Assembly: GCA_937916485.1 (NCBI GenBank)
Contig: CALFSV010000237.1
Location: forward strand, 1 to 7,528
Direction of reading: 5' to 3'
Length of the DNA: 7,528 nucleotides
Origin: an uncultured Paracoccaceae bacterium
GTDB taxonomy: Bacteria > Pseudomonadota > Alphaproteobacteria > Rhodobacterales > Rhodobacteraceae
Position numbers and translations under genes: made by a program
In this document: piece after piece, positions 7,218-7,528 of the stretch
How the letters are laid out: each line of letters starts with the position of its first letter
How positions within the stretch are numbered: the stretch's first letter is position 1
The notes under the pieces: generated by a model
Told to the model about the DNA's origin: nothing
Seen by the model: the letters and a program-made list of their open reading frames with translations, nothing else
Databases searched by the model: none

Positions 7218-7403
7218 GCTTCTAGGGATTTGGCCATTTAGGCGCATCTGTGTGCGGTGAACCGGACACGCTCCCTGGACTTTGATATTTTTTCATACAC
7301 ACAAAGTCCATTTTCCTCGATATTATGAAACTTCATATACTTTTGAAAGTTGGGCAAATGATAAAAAATACTAAAACACAGTTTATGGGCTCAACTGGCT
7401 GAA
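7218..7403. other. Intergenic spacer between convergent genes with a 9-base inverted repeat
   Basis: No gene is visible. TGGACTTTG (7276-7284) and CAAAGTCCA (7302-7310) form a perfect nine-base inverted repeat with a 17-base AT-rich loop and TTTT directly after (7311-7314). In plus orientation it could be a backup terminator. It could also be a protein-binding dyad. The remainder is AT-rich, with no start codon and ribosome-binding site combination worth calling. Confidence 0.4.
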
Positions 7404-7528
7404 TTAATGTGATAACCGCGACGATTGCGCGCCGCGTTCGCGGTAAGGGGTAGTATCATAATGAGCTCGGTAACATTTCGAAAAATGTGAGGGCGAGGCA
7501 AAGCCACAGGCCAAAGCCACATTGATCA
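7404..7528 (-). CDS. AraC-family transcriptional regulator, C-terminal end only (cut by the window edge)
   Basis: The last 40 codons and the TAA stop (7404-7406) of a minus-strand gene are present; the rest lies beyond the right edge. The text ALACGFASPSHFSKCYR followed by AHYDTTPYRERG is the second helix-turn-helix and terminal signature of AraC/XylS regulators. It is closest in style to the GlxA-like subgroup with an N-terminal amidase-like domain, but that domain is not in the window, so the subgroup is inferred. It converges with the transporter operon across the terminator at 7181-7217. AraC regulators of this type often control nearby catabolic genes, but the sequence does not show that this one controls the operon. 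The usual tail after the signature (AQSSRLSH) looks intact. Confidence 0.8.
   Translation of the reverse strand, partial: INVALACGFASPSHFSKCYRAHYDTTPYRERGAQSSRLSH

Noticed and set aside
7415..7444. ACCGCGA/TCGCGGT inverted repeat near the right edge
   Set aside because: It lies inside the coding end of the AraC-family gene, where GC-rich arginine codons easily give such repeats.
7473..7521. ACATTT-CGAA-AAATGT hairpin and two CAAAGCCACA copies 13 bases apart
   Set aside because: All are within the AraC coding sequence and are explained by codons of the helix-turn-helix region. There are too few copies for a repeat array.

Overview
The window looks like a chromosomal segment of an alphaproteobacterium, most likely a marine Rhodobacterales (Roseobacter-type) organism. 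This rests on protein style (a HAAT-type amino-acid ABC transporter, an alphaproteobacterial-looking proline racemase-fold enzyme, a GlxA-like AraC regulator) and moderate GC with AT-rich intergenic DNA. The taxonomy is inference, not proof.

Layout: (1) Positions 1-626 hold no intact gene. On the minus strand there are two degraded pieces. One is the tail of a branched-chain amino-acid permease broken by a frameshift or internal deletion (about 17-128). The other is the tail of a fold-type-II PLP threonine/serine dehydratase (about 170-346). An AT-rich candidate promoter follows before the first real gene. (2) 627-1658 (+) encodes a full-length proline racemase-superfamily enzyme. Both positions normally held by catalytic cysteine are changed: Ser90 and Thr256. 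(3) 1659-2438 is a 780-base gap without a convincing gene. It holds a small dyad, an AT palindrome and one minus-strand reading frame that may be another gene tail. (4) 2439-7165 (+) is a compact five-gene operon: livG, livF, livH, livM and a periplasmic substrate-binding protein. The first four genes overlap or nearly touch. (5) A strong hairpin at 7188-7216 has A/T runs on both sides and can terminate transcription from both directions. (6) At the right edge a minus-strand gene enters, of which only the last 40 codons are present. They carry a clear AraC-family helix-turn-helix.

The operon makes a complete ABC importer: two ATPases, two membrane permeases and a secreted binding protein. It should take up a hydrophobic, branched-chain or related amino acid. 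The neighbouring racemase/dehydratase-fold enzyme suggests proline or hydroxyproline derivatives as one possible substrate class. The two units are separated by 780 bases and are not shown to be co-transcribed, so this link is only a hypothesis. I see no evidence of an undescribed defence, mobile or RNA system. The less ordinary points are the Ser/Thr active site and the decayed amino-acid-utilisation genes to the left.
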